The notes beneath the pieces were generated by a model. It ran no database searches and had not been told where the DNA came from. It saw only the letters and a program-made list of their open reading frames with translations. 64,000 nucleotides of DNA, taken from positions 33,290-97,289 of the forward strand of contig WBMV01001238.1 of NCBI GenBank assembly GCA_013396655.1. Direction: 5' to 3'. This document shows positions 32,641 through 44,600 of this stretch, in pieces. This DNA is from Campylorhamphus procurvoides (taxonomy: Eukaryota > Chordata > Aves > Passeriformes > Dendrocolaptidae). The position numbers were made by a program, and so were the translations under genes. The first letter of the stretch is position 1. Each line of letters starts with the position of its first letter.

Positions 32641-32689
32641 ATGAAGCTACTGTTAGGTGTATTGTTCCTTCAGTTGCTCTCTTCAGAAG
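32641..32689 (+). CDS. PLB1: PLB1 exon 1: start codon and signal peptide
   Basis: The exon encodes [16 protein letters not shown] plus the first base of a Gly codon; the donor is gtaagt at 32690. The hydrophobic leucine-rich core fits a signal peptide and resembles the mammalian start (M-G-L-R..., LLELLLLL). The ATG has A at -3. A TATA box upstream and correct phase with exon 2 support this start. Confidence 0.75.
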
Positions 32690-35600
32690 GTAAGTTTTGA
32701 AAGGCTCTTTGAGAATTTGAGTTGCACAGTATTTCGGAACTTCTGTTTTTAGTTGTTGCAAGATGGATGTATAGCAGGAGTTTTAGAAGCAGGGTAAAGA
32801 AAATCTGTGAGTAAAACTGTGATCTTGTGTGTAATTTGGGGTATATTTGATCATTTTTTTACCAAGATGCTTGCATTGGTTTGCACTGTTCTGGGGATTG
32901 ATTGTGTATTAGGCAGGCACTAAAGTTTTGTGGTGAGAAAAAACATCATAAAATAATTAGACTAACAATGAGATCTGTTCCAAAATGATGCAGAAATTGA
33001 AGCAAGGGATAAAGGTTTTCTCTGAATTCATAACTATGACCATCTCTTCTTTAGTGAAAGAAGGTTATGTGATTGGCTAGGCAGCATCCTGTCATTCAAG
33101 GCATTGTTGTTCAGATTTCTGCAAGTTTCAGGGTAGAGGGAGCCTTTGTTCCCTGTACTGGGTCTCTGAAGTCCACATTTGGTGCCAGATGCCAGTTTTG
33201 TAGGTGCTCTAGGACTGAAAATGCTGTGTGTATTTTATTGACTCTACGCTTCACTCTCCCCCTTAAGAAAATAACAATAAATAGTAATAGTGCTTTACCT
33301 TAACAGTAAGCTGTGATGATAAATATCTTCAGGTATCAGGTCCTCTGATAACCAACTACCTGTTAGGACATTTTAGTTTCTTAAGTAATCAGAAGAAATG
33401 AACATATCTGAGCTTTTTAATTTAGAGAAAAAGATGCATGGGGGCTGTGGTTCCTCTGGAAACTTGATTCAGAAAAAAAATGTTGATTGATAGCAGACTG
33501 TAAGAATTACTTGTTGAAGCATTAATTTTAAGAACAAGGGAAGAAGGAGTTAGAGTATTTCTCCCAAAATTTTGGGAAAATTTTGAGAAAAATACTTTTT
33601 TATGTTGCAAAAATTGAAAATACAAGCTAGAATTATTTAGTGGTAGAGTAAGGGAGTAACTATAATACTGAGAGCAGCAGGAGTTTAAAAAATCATTCCA
33701 TAGAAAGTATAAATCCAAAACCAACTGAGAAAACTGAAGACATTAAAATTTAATCAGCCAAACTAAAAATTATGGGAAATAGTGAATCATTGTTGAAGGA
33801 ATGTAAACCAATACATCCTGTATGGAATTGATAGGCTGACTGTTGTCTAAAAGAAGGCTGAAACCTCACAGTTTCTTTTTCTTTGTCCTCTGCATAACAA
33901 CTTAAAAAAGGCCTTGCACTCTGAGCCTTTCAGCACAGGGGACAAAAGGAGTAGCAGTCAGGTCCTTGAACAAACTGATGACAAATAGTAAAAGCACTGC
34001 CAGGATTAGATGATATCCACCCAAGGGAGTAAGCCAAGCAGAAACATGAACATGTCCATTGTATTAACTGTGATGCTCATATTGATCTGTGTTGGGATGT
34101 GGGCTCTCCACATATTCAGATCTGGATAAGGGAGTGTTCCAGCTTGCTGATGCAAAACTGTTCAGGATGCTCAGGATGAGACCTTAGTCTGTGTTTTCCC
34201 TTTACATATTATTTTTATCTGTGTTCACAATGGTGCATTCTAAATAGATACTGCTTGACCCCAGAACACAGCTGTCTGAAAAATCAATGCTAACGATGGT
34301 CAGAGAGACAAATGGTCTCTCTGATGGTCAGGGAGAGAGCAGCTTAAACCCCACATTCTTGCTGCTGTGTACAGGGTCATAGTTCTTCCACATCTTGACA
34401 GTTGTCTAGACTCTTCATGTCAAAAAAGAGGTGGAAAAACCTAGGAAGATAAAGGGGAAGAGTAGTCAGACTTAGGAAACAACTTCAACATGAGATCAAA
34501 TAGACTGACTCTTCAGCCTGGAAGAAGAATAATGGATAGGTATATGATAAAGACATACAAGCTCTTGGAAAAGAGTAAATTTTGCAGAAATAGGGAAATT
34601 TCTTTACAAGAACAAGAAGGTCAGGTAATTAAGAAAGTAAGTGGGTTTTTTCAACACTTGATTAAAAGATGAAGCATCTTTGCCACAAGACTTGTGGGAA
34701 GACAAAAGTGTGAGAAAAACAAATAGGCAAATGCATGGAAAAAGGGTTTCAGGGAGTTCTTCCACATTAAGCAATTGCTTGCTCAGGGAGAACAATAGCA
34801 CAGATAGTTGGGAGGGTAGACCATGAAAGTAAAACTACATTTTCTTTATTCTTTGCCTAAGTATCTGCATTTTGATGTTGTCAGAGGCAGAATCCCAGAT
34901 TAGATGGACCTTCAGTCTGACACAGTAAAGCCGTTCCCCCAGCTCCCTGAATCCTGGAAACTCTTTCTCCCCCAGTGTAACCCAGGGATCTATTTTCAAA
35001 TATAGTTGAAATTAGCATTAAAATTCTCAAAGATACTGAGTTTCTGCAATAGTTTTGTGTGATGTAAATGAGTCCCTTATTGCTCATGCCCCCCAGTATC
35101 TCAAACAGAGCTGGGTTTTGGTATATTGTCCCAAGCAAAGCATCATCAAAAAACACGGATTGAACAGGCAGAAATTTTAAATAAAATGTCACACAACTGT
35201 CAGGCATCAACTGTCTTAACCTGTTACCAACTGCAGTAAAAATAACGTAAATTTGAAAATGCTCATGTCTGAAATCCAAGTGGAGAAAATAACGTCCATA
35301 TGGAAGTTGCTGACAGTTCTTGAATATGGTCGAGTACTGTGGCACAGGAGACAGGCTGAGGTGGTCGTGGGGAGCAGCATGGCTTCTGTCTCCCCACTGA
35401 CCTCTGTATGCACAGGTACCCATGTCCACAGGGGCAGCTCTGAGCCCCCTGCCTGTGCCAGGCATGTCACCTCCTTGCAGTGTGAGCGCTGCTGGCTGCC
35501 CTACACCAAGGGTGTCTCACCTGCTGGGCTGAGCTGGCTCTGCATTTACTCTGTCATTGACATGGAAAGGAAGGTGTACAAGGCAGAAGTACTCAGCAGA

Positions 35601-38600
35601 GCTAAATATTCCAGAAATAGCTCCTGGATGTTGAAGGACAATTGTCCTAAGCACAGCAAGACTCTCATGAGGCTTGCTGGATGCTGATGCCTTCAGTGTG
35701 GCAAGCAGGGACAGCTGTGAGCATGCTTTGAAGTTCAGCTGATGTAGGCTTTGTGGCTACCTTTGTGGAAATTTTAGGATAAACCAAAATCTATGTGTAT
35801 AAATCCCAGTGTATACTCAAGGGAAGAGAATAATGTTTACTGAAATAGCTACCGGCATGACTTCTGGCTCCACAGGTTATTTTGTCTGCCAACACTCTTC
35901 ACTAAGCGAAGAAATCGCAGCTGTTTCAGTATCACTATGGCAAGCTCACAACAGTGTGGTGATGCTCCCTGACTGGGGAACGTGTAGATTAATGTGAATT
36001 GCTCCTTTCTAAGGAGTTCCACCTTGCACATGTTCAGATGACCCTAAATTTGGAGAGAATAACACTACAGCAATACATGAAATGTGCTGAAGAGGAAAAC
36101 AGTTAGAGAAGGCCTATGAAGGAGATCCACAAGCAGTTCATCACCTGTGCCTAAGAATTCATTGCATTCCACTAATTTCAATAGATCTCACCTGCTTATA
36201 ATAGCTAAAATGTTATTCTAGTATAGCAAAACCAAGAAAAGTATGCTTGATTGTTGGGATGAGCTTCAACTTTGGAAAACAGGGCAGATGAGAAAGGTGC
36301 CCCCTCTCAGGATTCTGTGGTTTTAGGTATATTAAGTCTTCTGAAGCTTTTTTTCCTTAGGTAAAAAAAAAATATAGCACAATTCATTCTTTTAATGTTT
36401 TTAAGGTAATGCAGATGATCTGGAAGAATATGGGAAACTAGAGGTAAAGTATGACTACAGCTTCCTTTTTTTCCTATTTCAATACCTATCATTACCTCTC
36501 AAGCTGTTGCTTCCTCTGAGTCAGGCAGAGTTAAAAAAAAATACAGCTTGTGCCCTAAACTGCTTTTGCAAAGAGTAAATGCAAAGCAAGAAGGTAGTGT
36601 GCTAGTGCAGCTGCAAGATTACAGTACCTAATCAGGAAATAAGGTTTTCTCTGAGCAACGTTTGTTACTAGGTTTTATATCCTGTTTGTAGGTCGCTTGT
36701 GGTTAGCACTTGTTCCTAGATGCTCTGTTGCTCTTTTACAAACACAGGATTAAATTCTTCCTTGCTCTATAATGGTGCAAAGTGTGTGGGCACTAGGGGA
36801 GTACTGTATGGAGGCTGTGGCGGCCCTTGTCACAGTACAGATTTCACCTTTATGTAGTGGTGATGGCCAGCTAGCCGAACATGGCCATAGTGATGAGGGA
36901 AGTCCTAGCCAAGTCACCCCAGGACAGGGGGTTGTCCCTCCTGTCTCTTTAAAGCACTAGATGTTGGGCCATACCTACAGTAAGGATGTAAGACGGCATT
37001 AAATAATGTTCCTGGTGGTACTGTGCCAAGTCTTATGCTGAGTGAATAACATCTCTTGCATCCTTGCCTTCTCTGATCACCTGGCCAGGTGTTGCTGGTT
37101 AAGGAGCCAGAATTGGTATGTTCTGCCTTTTCTGTTGCATATTGGAGATATAACTTCTTGTTATATCCATTGGGTGCCCATTGACATATGAAGATGTGAG
37201 CAGTAGCTGTCCTTGTGACCTCTTCCAGATGAAATGCTCAATGGATGTAACAGGATGTGTTTAGCACATTTCATTGTTTGCTCAGGCCCAGTTCTGTGGC
37301 AATTGGTAAGAAAATGGAGCAGAAAGTGTCACGTTTTTGAACAGTGGTTTGAAAACACAGCTGTCTGGATTTGTGTTCTCATGTATTTCTAACAGATGTG
37401 TAATTGTTCTTTAAAATTGTTTACGTGAGTAAAAGCTTGTTCTGTGTGAGAACGGAGCCCATAGGACCCCTTCTTCCCCAAAGTTCCTGGTTAGATCGAA
37501 GCAGTCAACCACATTTGTTTGTTTGTGTCAAAGGCTCTAAGAAGCTTGCAGTTTTCATGTGAGCAGGTGATGTTCCCTGAGACCCCTTCATCTTCAGGTT
37601 TGTGTTTGATATTGTCCTTGCAGAGCCTCTCCCTCACAAAATTATTTGAGAATGTGCTGGGGCAGAAATCAGCTGTTTGAGGGGATGCATATGTGTGGGA
37701 TGTGACTGAAGAGGAGCCAGGCTCTATAAACTCCCTTAGTTTTTTGTTCTATTCATGATTGCTTTTCTGCCTTAATTTCTGCAGCTAATTGGGGCTGGCA
37801 CTATTACTTAAATCATTCACAGCAATGTTTTTTTTTTAATCTTTTCTTGCTTGATGGTTGAGCATTTCAGTTCCTCTAAACATCCAAAGTATTCACTGGT
37901 ATTCACCTGGGTAAAGTTTCTCATCATCTCTAACTAATTTAAAACCTGCAGTCAAAATGACCATGATGAGTATCGATTTCTTACATTTTAGCCAATCCTG
38001 TTGTATTTTATTATACCAGTGAATGTAACTTTCAAGATTGTTGTTTGGGGTTTTTTTTTAACCTGAAATCTTTTTCCTTTCATCAGTTCATGCTCTAAGG
38101 CCAGCTGACATTAAAACAGTTACTGCAATAGGAAGTTTTCAAAGAGTAAGTACAAGCGGGAAATGTGCTGAACGTGACCCATTTTCTCCGTTGTGATGAC
38201 AAAGTGAGCTGATGATGTAGTTTGAGGTCCCAGTTAGGATGTCCAGGACTTGAATCTTTCCACAAGCATCAAAGGCTTCTGGTGAAAAAATGACTGGAAA
38301 TACCTGCTGTTCAGTGTTCCAGTACACTGTGAGTCTAAAAATAGCAGCTGACTTCGTGCAGGAGGAAATGTGATCACAGTGCTCTCACAGAGCACCATGA
38401 TATTTGATTAGAGTGCTTGGTTTTTCCTAACAATGAGCATAACAGATTGGATAACTGGAAGAAAAAGCTGGGAAAATTCAAACTAGAATAAGTACAAATT
38501 ATTGAGAAATGAGGTAGATTTTCCACAGCATTGAGTGTTTTCTGTAGAGACTGGTTTCCTATCTACAAGGCAGAAGGTCTACAAGGATCACAAAGATTTG

Positions 38601-41600
38601 CTTCTGGTGTATAGATCACTGGGTAAAGTTCTGCTATTCTAATCCAGTCTGCAGCCAGATTTAGAGGATTTTTACTTGTCTCTAATAGTTGAAAGCATAT
38701 GTCTGAAATAGATTTGAGGCCCAGTTTAAAAGCATTTTACCACAATTCCCAAGCTTTGAGGAGGTTATATATGCTGGTAGAGCAAAAATTGATAACCATT
38801 GCCAGGCCTCAGATGTGAAAAATAGGGGAGAGTCTCCCTTATCACTAAACAGCTTTCAACTTTGAGATGGTATTTATCAAGACATCACAGTTTTTCATTA
38901 GAAAATCAACACTCCTGGACTCCTTGTGAGAACAATTATTTTCTTTGAAAGTGACAAAGAAAATAATTGTTCTGAATGCCAAGGTGCTTCACCCATATCA
39001 GATGCATGGCCCTTCAGAGCAAGTCTTCTTTGTGCTAATGTCTTTTTTGCTTCTGGATGGTGCCATAGAGAAACACAAATGATCTTTTAAGGAATGTCTG
39101 CCTTCCTAGAGCAAACATCTCTGTCATGTCTCCTCTTCAGACTCTCTGAAATCAGTGAAATTTCTCTATTGATATTAAGGGGTTTTTTTAACTGACACCA
39201 TTCTGGCTGAGTGTCATTCAAGTAAATTACCTAAGTGACTTCAGGTCATGTCCCTTATTGAAAAGGAGTAGAAATAGATCCAGAGAAACTTGGTTTAGAT
39301 CAGCATTTTATTTGAAGGAATTTGATTTCAACTTGTTAAACTTTATTTTAAGCTGTATGTAAAAACAATCATAAATGAAAGCAGTAACTAAGAAAGGATT
39401 ACCAAACTATGAAAATACACTGTAATAAGGAAGCTCTGAAAAATAAATCTGTGAGTGATTACAACACAATGGAGAAGGGTATGTAGAAAACAAAACTATC
39501 TGTAATAGGACTGGAACATGGTAGGGGAACAGCATATGTAGGTCTAGTTTACACTTTGCTGCTTAATGTTATTCTTATTGGTTTCTTGTTCACAGACACC
39601 AGGATCTGTTGAGGATTTACTTCAAAGGTAATAATAAATTGTTAGCATTCATAAGTGTCATTTTACTAATCTATACAGTATCACAGTGCAGGAGTTAGGT
39701 CCAAGCAATTCTTACTATTGTTTTCTAGAGAGGAGGAGAAAGCTTATGTAAATATAAAGGATTTTGAGACACTGTAACTTTCCCTATCCTTAGATAAAAG
39801 AAATTCTTTGTACTTACACAGGATAACTATCTTAGGGTTTCAATAACCTTGTTTAAGGATCACTGTTACATGATGAATCCAAAGTAGTAAATATTATAAC
39901 TCTCTGGTTAAGAGACCAGAAAGCAGGGATTTATCAAAGCAAAGAAAGAACCCATGAGTCCTGATATCCTGTCCTCTGTTTGACTGATTCCCAGTGCTTA
40001 ATGGACAAACTTTACCCCATTGTCTTCCATGGCCCCTTAGCAGATCTAAATCAGTGAATGAACATAAAGACAAACCTTGTAATTGCAAGTCTGTATAGCT
40101 CTTGAGTCATACCATTCCAGATGAGGATTTAGCCCTACACAGATAAACTTTAAAAGGCTAATTTTTTTATGGTTGCATGAACATCTGTGTCTACTTGTAT
40201 GTGGGTGTGCACAGAGAGGTCCCTGCATCACTTACACCTATGCATAAGCAGAAGTTCTGCAACATGCAGAGCTTACAGACACACAGAAAAATGAAATCTG
40301 AGACTGTTCTTATTTGGCAGTAGCTGATGACACAACAGTTTTTTGGGGAAAAAAGGCCCCATTCTTACATTCAGCAGCTGCCATGAATACACATTATGAG
40401 ATGTAGCATAACTAATAAGAATTTGAGGCTGCGCTATAATAGAATTTTTCTCTGAGAAATGAAATAACAGGAACTTCCTGTTTTCTCTTCCCTTTCTACA
40501 GCAGAGGAAAGAGCTTCCTTGAAGTGAGTGTGGAAATTTTAGCAGGTGCGTCTTGCTGTCACACTTAAGACTTGCACAAATCGATTTAACGCCTTGCTGG
40601 CAGGAGCTCCAAGGCTCTGCTGGGCTGCAGAGCAGGTGCAGCTCAAGCACACTGGGGGCTGGAAAGGAAGCCTGGGGGTTGGTGTACCTGAGGCACATGA
40701 GTACAGCCAGCCTGAGTTGTCTCTGCTGGCTCCAAAGGGACTCTCTCGGTAGGCAAATTGCAGTGAAGAAGGGGTGCCACCAGACTGCTGCAAGATTCTT
40801 AAATGCCCAGCATGGGGTTTTGGGCTGCTGTTGCTATCTGTGATGAAGTCTCTGCAGTGTGTGTGTCTTCTGCCCGTGCTAGCTGGGGGAAATCTCGTGT
40901 GGGTTTGCCTGTCCAGTGTTGCCATGTGTCTAGGATTTACACTGGGGCTGCCATAGATGCACCACATCTGTGAATTCACCATCCATCAGCTGGTTCCAGC
41001 TGGCTCTGAAGGCAGCCTTTACTTGTTTGAAGGGCAATGCAAGTAAAATCTTCAGGTCCACTGAAATGTTAAGTAATGTATAGTTCTGGGGTCCTCTGCT
41101 CCAAATCATCTTCCTAGTGTCTCAACTCCTTGGTATCACCTCTCTTTTCCTGTGAAAGGCATTTAAAATCTGGCAACTCATCAGTGCTTCAGAAGACTGT
41201 CTCTGGGTAGCCCTTCCCAGCAGCTTCATTTCTAGCTGCCTGTATTTAAGTCCACCTATGGTACTTGTGGCTGACATGAGAGACAGAATGGAGGTTTCTG
41301 CCCTGAGTCAGGAGGCAAATTTGGACATCAAGCCTTCACTTTAGAAGGTGAGAAGCAAAACCAGGAAGAACAGCTGCAGAGAGCCTTGGGCATACCTCTC
41401 ATGTCTGCCAAGAGATCATCAGACTTTACATTTCTGGCTGTTTTAGTTTTGTTGTGGTTGCAATGAAGCAGCAGAGTAGCGGTGCATTGGATGCAGAAAT
41501 CATCTAACCTGTGGTGTGTCATTCAGGTCTCATTAGCAGTTTCAATCACTCGGTCCTACACCTGTCCCCTCTGCCTAACACAACGGGAGCAACGTCAGAC

Positions 41601-44600
41601 AGTCAAGCCATGTAAGTCTGAGGGGCTTTTGGCTGGGCAGTAGATTTACAGATGGCAAGGTGGAGGATGGAAGCCTTTGGTGCTGGAGCACTTCACTGGA
41701 TGCAGAATGTGCTCGATACTGGCAGAGGCTGCACAGACACTCCAGGGACAGACCCTGCTGCTGTCGCTTATTGCCACCTCTCAGAATCAAGAGGAACAAA
41801 GCCCAGTGTGTGGTTTGGGATCTGGATCACCCAACTTAGCATAAAGTCTCTTCTTTATAGCTGCAAAACAAATCTGCTCAAATAGGATTAGAGGTGTGCC
41901 CACCAAGCTGTGTCTGCTGTTTTCACCAAAGTGCACGTGTTTGAAAGTGAGATTCCTGAATATAAGCTAATCACCCCAGGCTCTCTGTGTAGCACAGACG
42001 TCTAATCTTAACACATTTAGGAGAGAAAAGATTAATCCAACCTGAAGCCTTAAATGTCATTTGATTTAATGCTAAAAATCAGCCAAAGCTTTACTCTTAC
42101 TGATGCTTTCATAGTTTCTCTCTTCCTTTCTGCTTTTCAGAGACCTCCTACATCAAGCTGAAGAAATAGTGGAACTCATGAAAAAGAATCAGGTTTGTTT
42201 AAAGCACAGGACAATTCAGAAAGCATGGTGTTGAAGCAGAAAAAGGCAGAAAAGGCATTTAATACTTTAAACAGCACTCAATCTTTTCAAAACAGAAAAT
42301 GCTATTTCTTGAGGTTAACAGGCTTTGGACTTTCTGTGCCTTTCAAGTACAGAGTTTCATTCTTGAAAGTATTCTACCTTGTTTTTGTTTGTCAGAGTGG
42401 CTGAAGAGCTTGGTAGGGAAGCCAATATGTTTATTTTCTATTGGCTAAGGATGTAAGACCTCTGCTAGCTACATTCTGTAACTGTGCCAGTGTTTCTGAG
42501 AAGCCAAACCAAAATAATAATTCTTAGTATTTGCCTCTTCATTTTTCTTTTAGGTCTTTTAAGAACATATTTTCAAAAAGGGCAGTAAAGGCCTGGATAT
42601 ATTTTGGCTGATGCTGTTGAGAGCTTGAATTATCACTCATGGCTGAGTGCTTTGTAAATCCCATCCTGGAGTTTTAAGCATTCATTTTTCTTTTATTCTT
42701 AACCACGAGGCATGTTATTTTGTAAAATTGTCCTGAAATAATGGCAAAATGTAATTGCCAATGCAATTCTGCTCTTGCCTCTTTGCTCTACGGGGAGCCC
42801 ATTGGGCTGTTTGTATGTGGATTTAGCAAACATTTTTATGGAACTGTGTGGTTCTAGCCAATACTCCTCAAGATTGTTGAGAATTGACTAATAAACATAA
42901 CACAACTGAGCAGGGCTCTAGCTCTCAGATTTTTAACTCTAGTCTGTATCCCACTCATGTGACCCATTCTCAGCAGTTCAGGAACATTAATCTGTTGGTA
43001 AGCTGCAACAGTGATGGAAAGAAGCAACATCAAGCATTGTGTTAAGCTGTTCATGCCCATCTTTTCCAATAGAGTCTCCACTGGGAACAGCAATTTGAGA
43101 CTCTGCCCTGAGCTTTTTGTAGGTGTGCATTCAGCTTCAATTGTAGCACTTGCTGCCTAACCATCCATTTGCTGTCTCCTCCAGGGAAAAGCTGGATGGC
43201 TTGTCAAATGGAAGGGATCAAGATGGCCAGGGATGGACTACTGCTTGGTCTTGCTGATTTAAAGCCGTAGCAAATCATGTGTAAGAAATTAAAATAACAC
43301 ATAGACCTGCTATCATCCTATTCCTTTTTTTTTCCCTCACAGATGATGGACTTCCAGAATGACTGGAAACTGATCACAGTGTTTTTCAGTGCTGAAACCC
43401 CATGTTCCTCCTGCACTTCCACGCAGCTGGTAGGTGTTTTGTGGAGTGGTTTAGCAGTCAAGGCAGATGGTTAAGACACTTCCCCATACTCTGCTCTCTG
43501 CCACAGTGAACCAAAGGAGTAGATAGGTCTGGGATGTTGAAATGGTTCTATCCAGTGGTGTAAGCTCCTGGCACACTCTGTTTTGTATTTATATACATCT
43601 GTACTTAATTTGCCAAGTCTGAGATGCCTTAATGTAACAACTGTTTTCCACCTTCAAGTATAAAGATATTTTTTATCCACACCCCTATCTTTTTTTAATA
43701 AATGTCAATGCTGTCTATTTATAGGCAGTTAAATTAGTTCCATGTTATTGTTGTTGACTAAGACTGAATTCAGACTATAGTTGTTCTTAATAACCCTTCA
43801 GTACCCAGCTCTACACACAGTGTTTGTGACTTTCAGGAAATAGATATCTTTGTTTTTTCTACTGGTTTTGATGGCATTTCTCATCTCATTTACAGAAGAA
43901 CTGCACATTGGAAAACCTGGAAAAACTTACAGCTGTCTTGGATTTTTTGTATCAAAAAGTAAGGTGTATTCATCAACCCTGAATAGCTGAATCCTTTACT
44001 TATTTTTCCAGTCTCCCTTACTAGACTAGGGCTGGTACCATTCTTCATGTGGCTTAGAGCACCAGTCTCATTGACTCCAACCCACTGGCTCTGTTTGCTT
44101 TCACTAAGTATGTTACTCACACTTTTAAAAAGCTGATGCATGCAAACAGAAAGAAGGGCTCAGTAACTGCACTATTTTGCATCACAAGTTGATGTACCAC
44201 TCAGACTTTGGGGCTTTTAAATGATTTCTATGAAATATGGAGTACATCTCTCCATGTCTGAAAACCATGTTTAATGAGGCTGTTGGTGAAAGTGCCTGAT
44301 ATCTAATTAGTGGATGTGTAGAACAGGTAGGCAGTGTACAGGCTACTAACTACCTGGCTATGACTTTTACAGACCAGGGAAAACACATCAAAATAAGTAT
44401 AATAGATTTTTTTTTTCCTACTATGTGTTCATTTTAAGATCTCAGCCTTTCTAAAGTTTTTCTAGCTAGCTGAGCTGAGAATTATCTGCTCAGCTAGGAT
44501 GGTTTCTGGGAAGTGTTGTGTGCTGTGTCTTGGTCTACTAATGAATCGTAGACTAGATGAGGATAGATCACTACTAAAGTGGACTATAAACTGTTTATCT

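Noticed and set aside
34881..35465. 194-codon minus-strand open frame in PLB1 intron 1
   Set aside because: Its end overlaps the 3' tail of an old CR1-like element lying in the opposite orientation, and the remainder has no homology I can name.
41535..41540. TAGCAG at the start of the PLB1 exon 7 region as the true (NAGNAG) acceptor
   Set aside because: It fits only if exon 6 is absent. With exon 6 included the phases require the acceptor at 41525-41526, and the extra residues GLIS align with both repeat 2 and human repeat 1.
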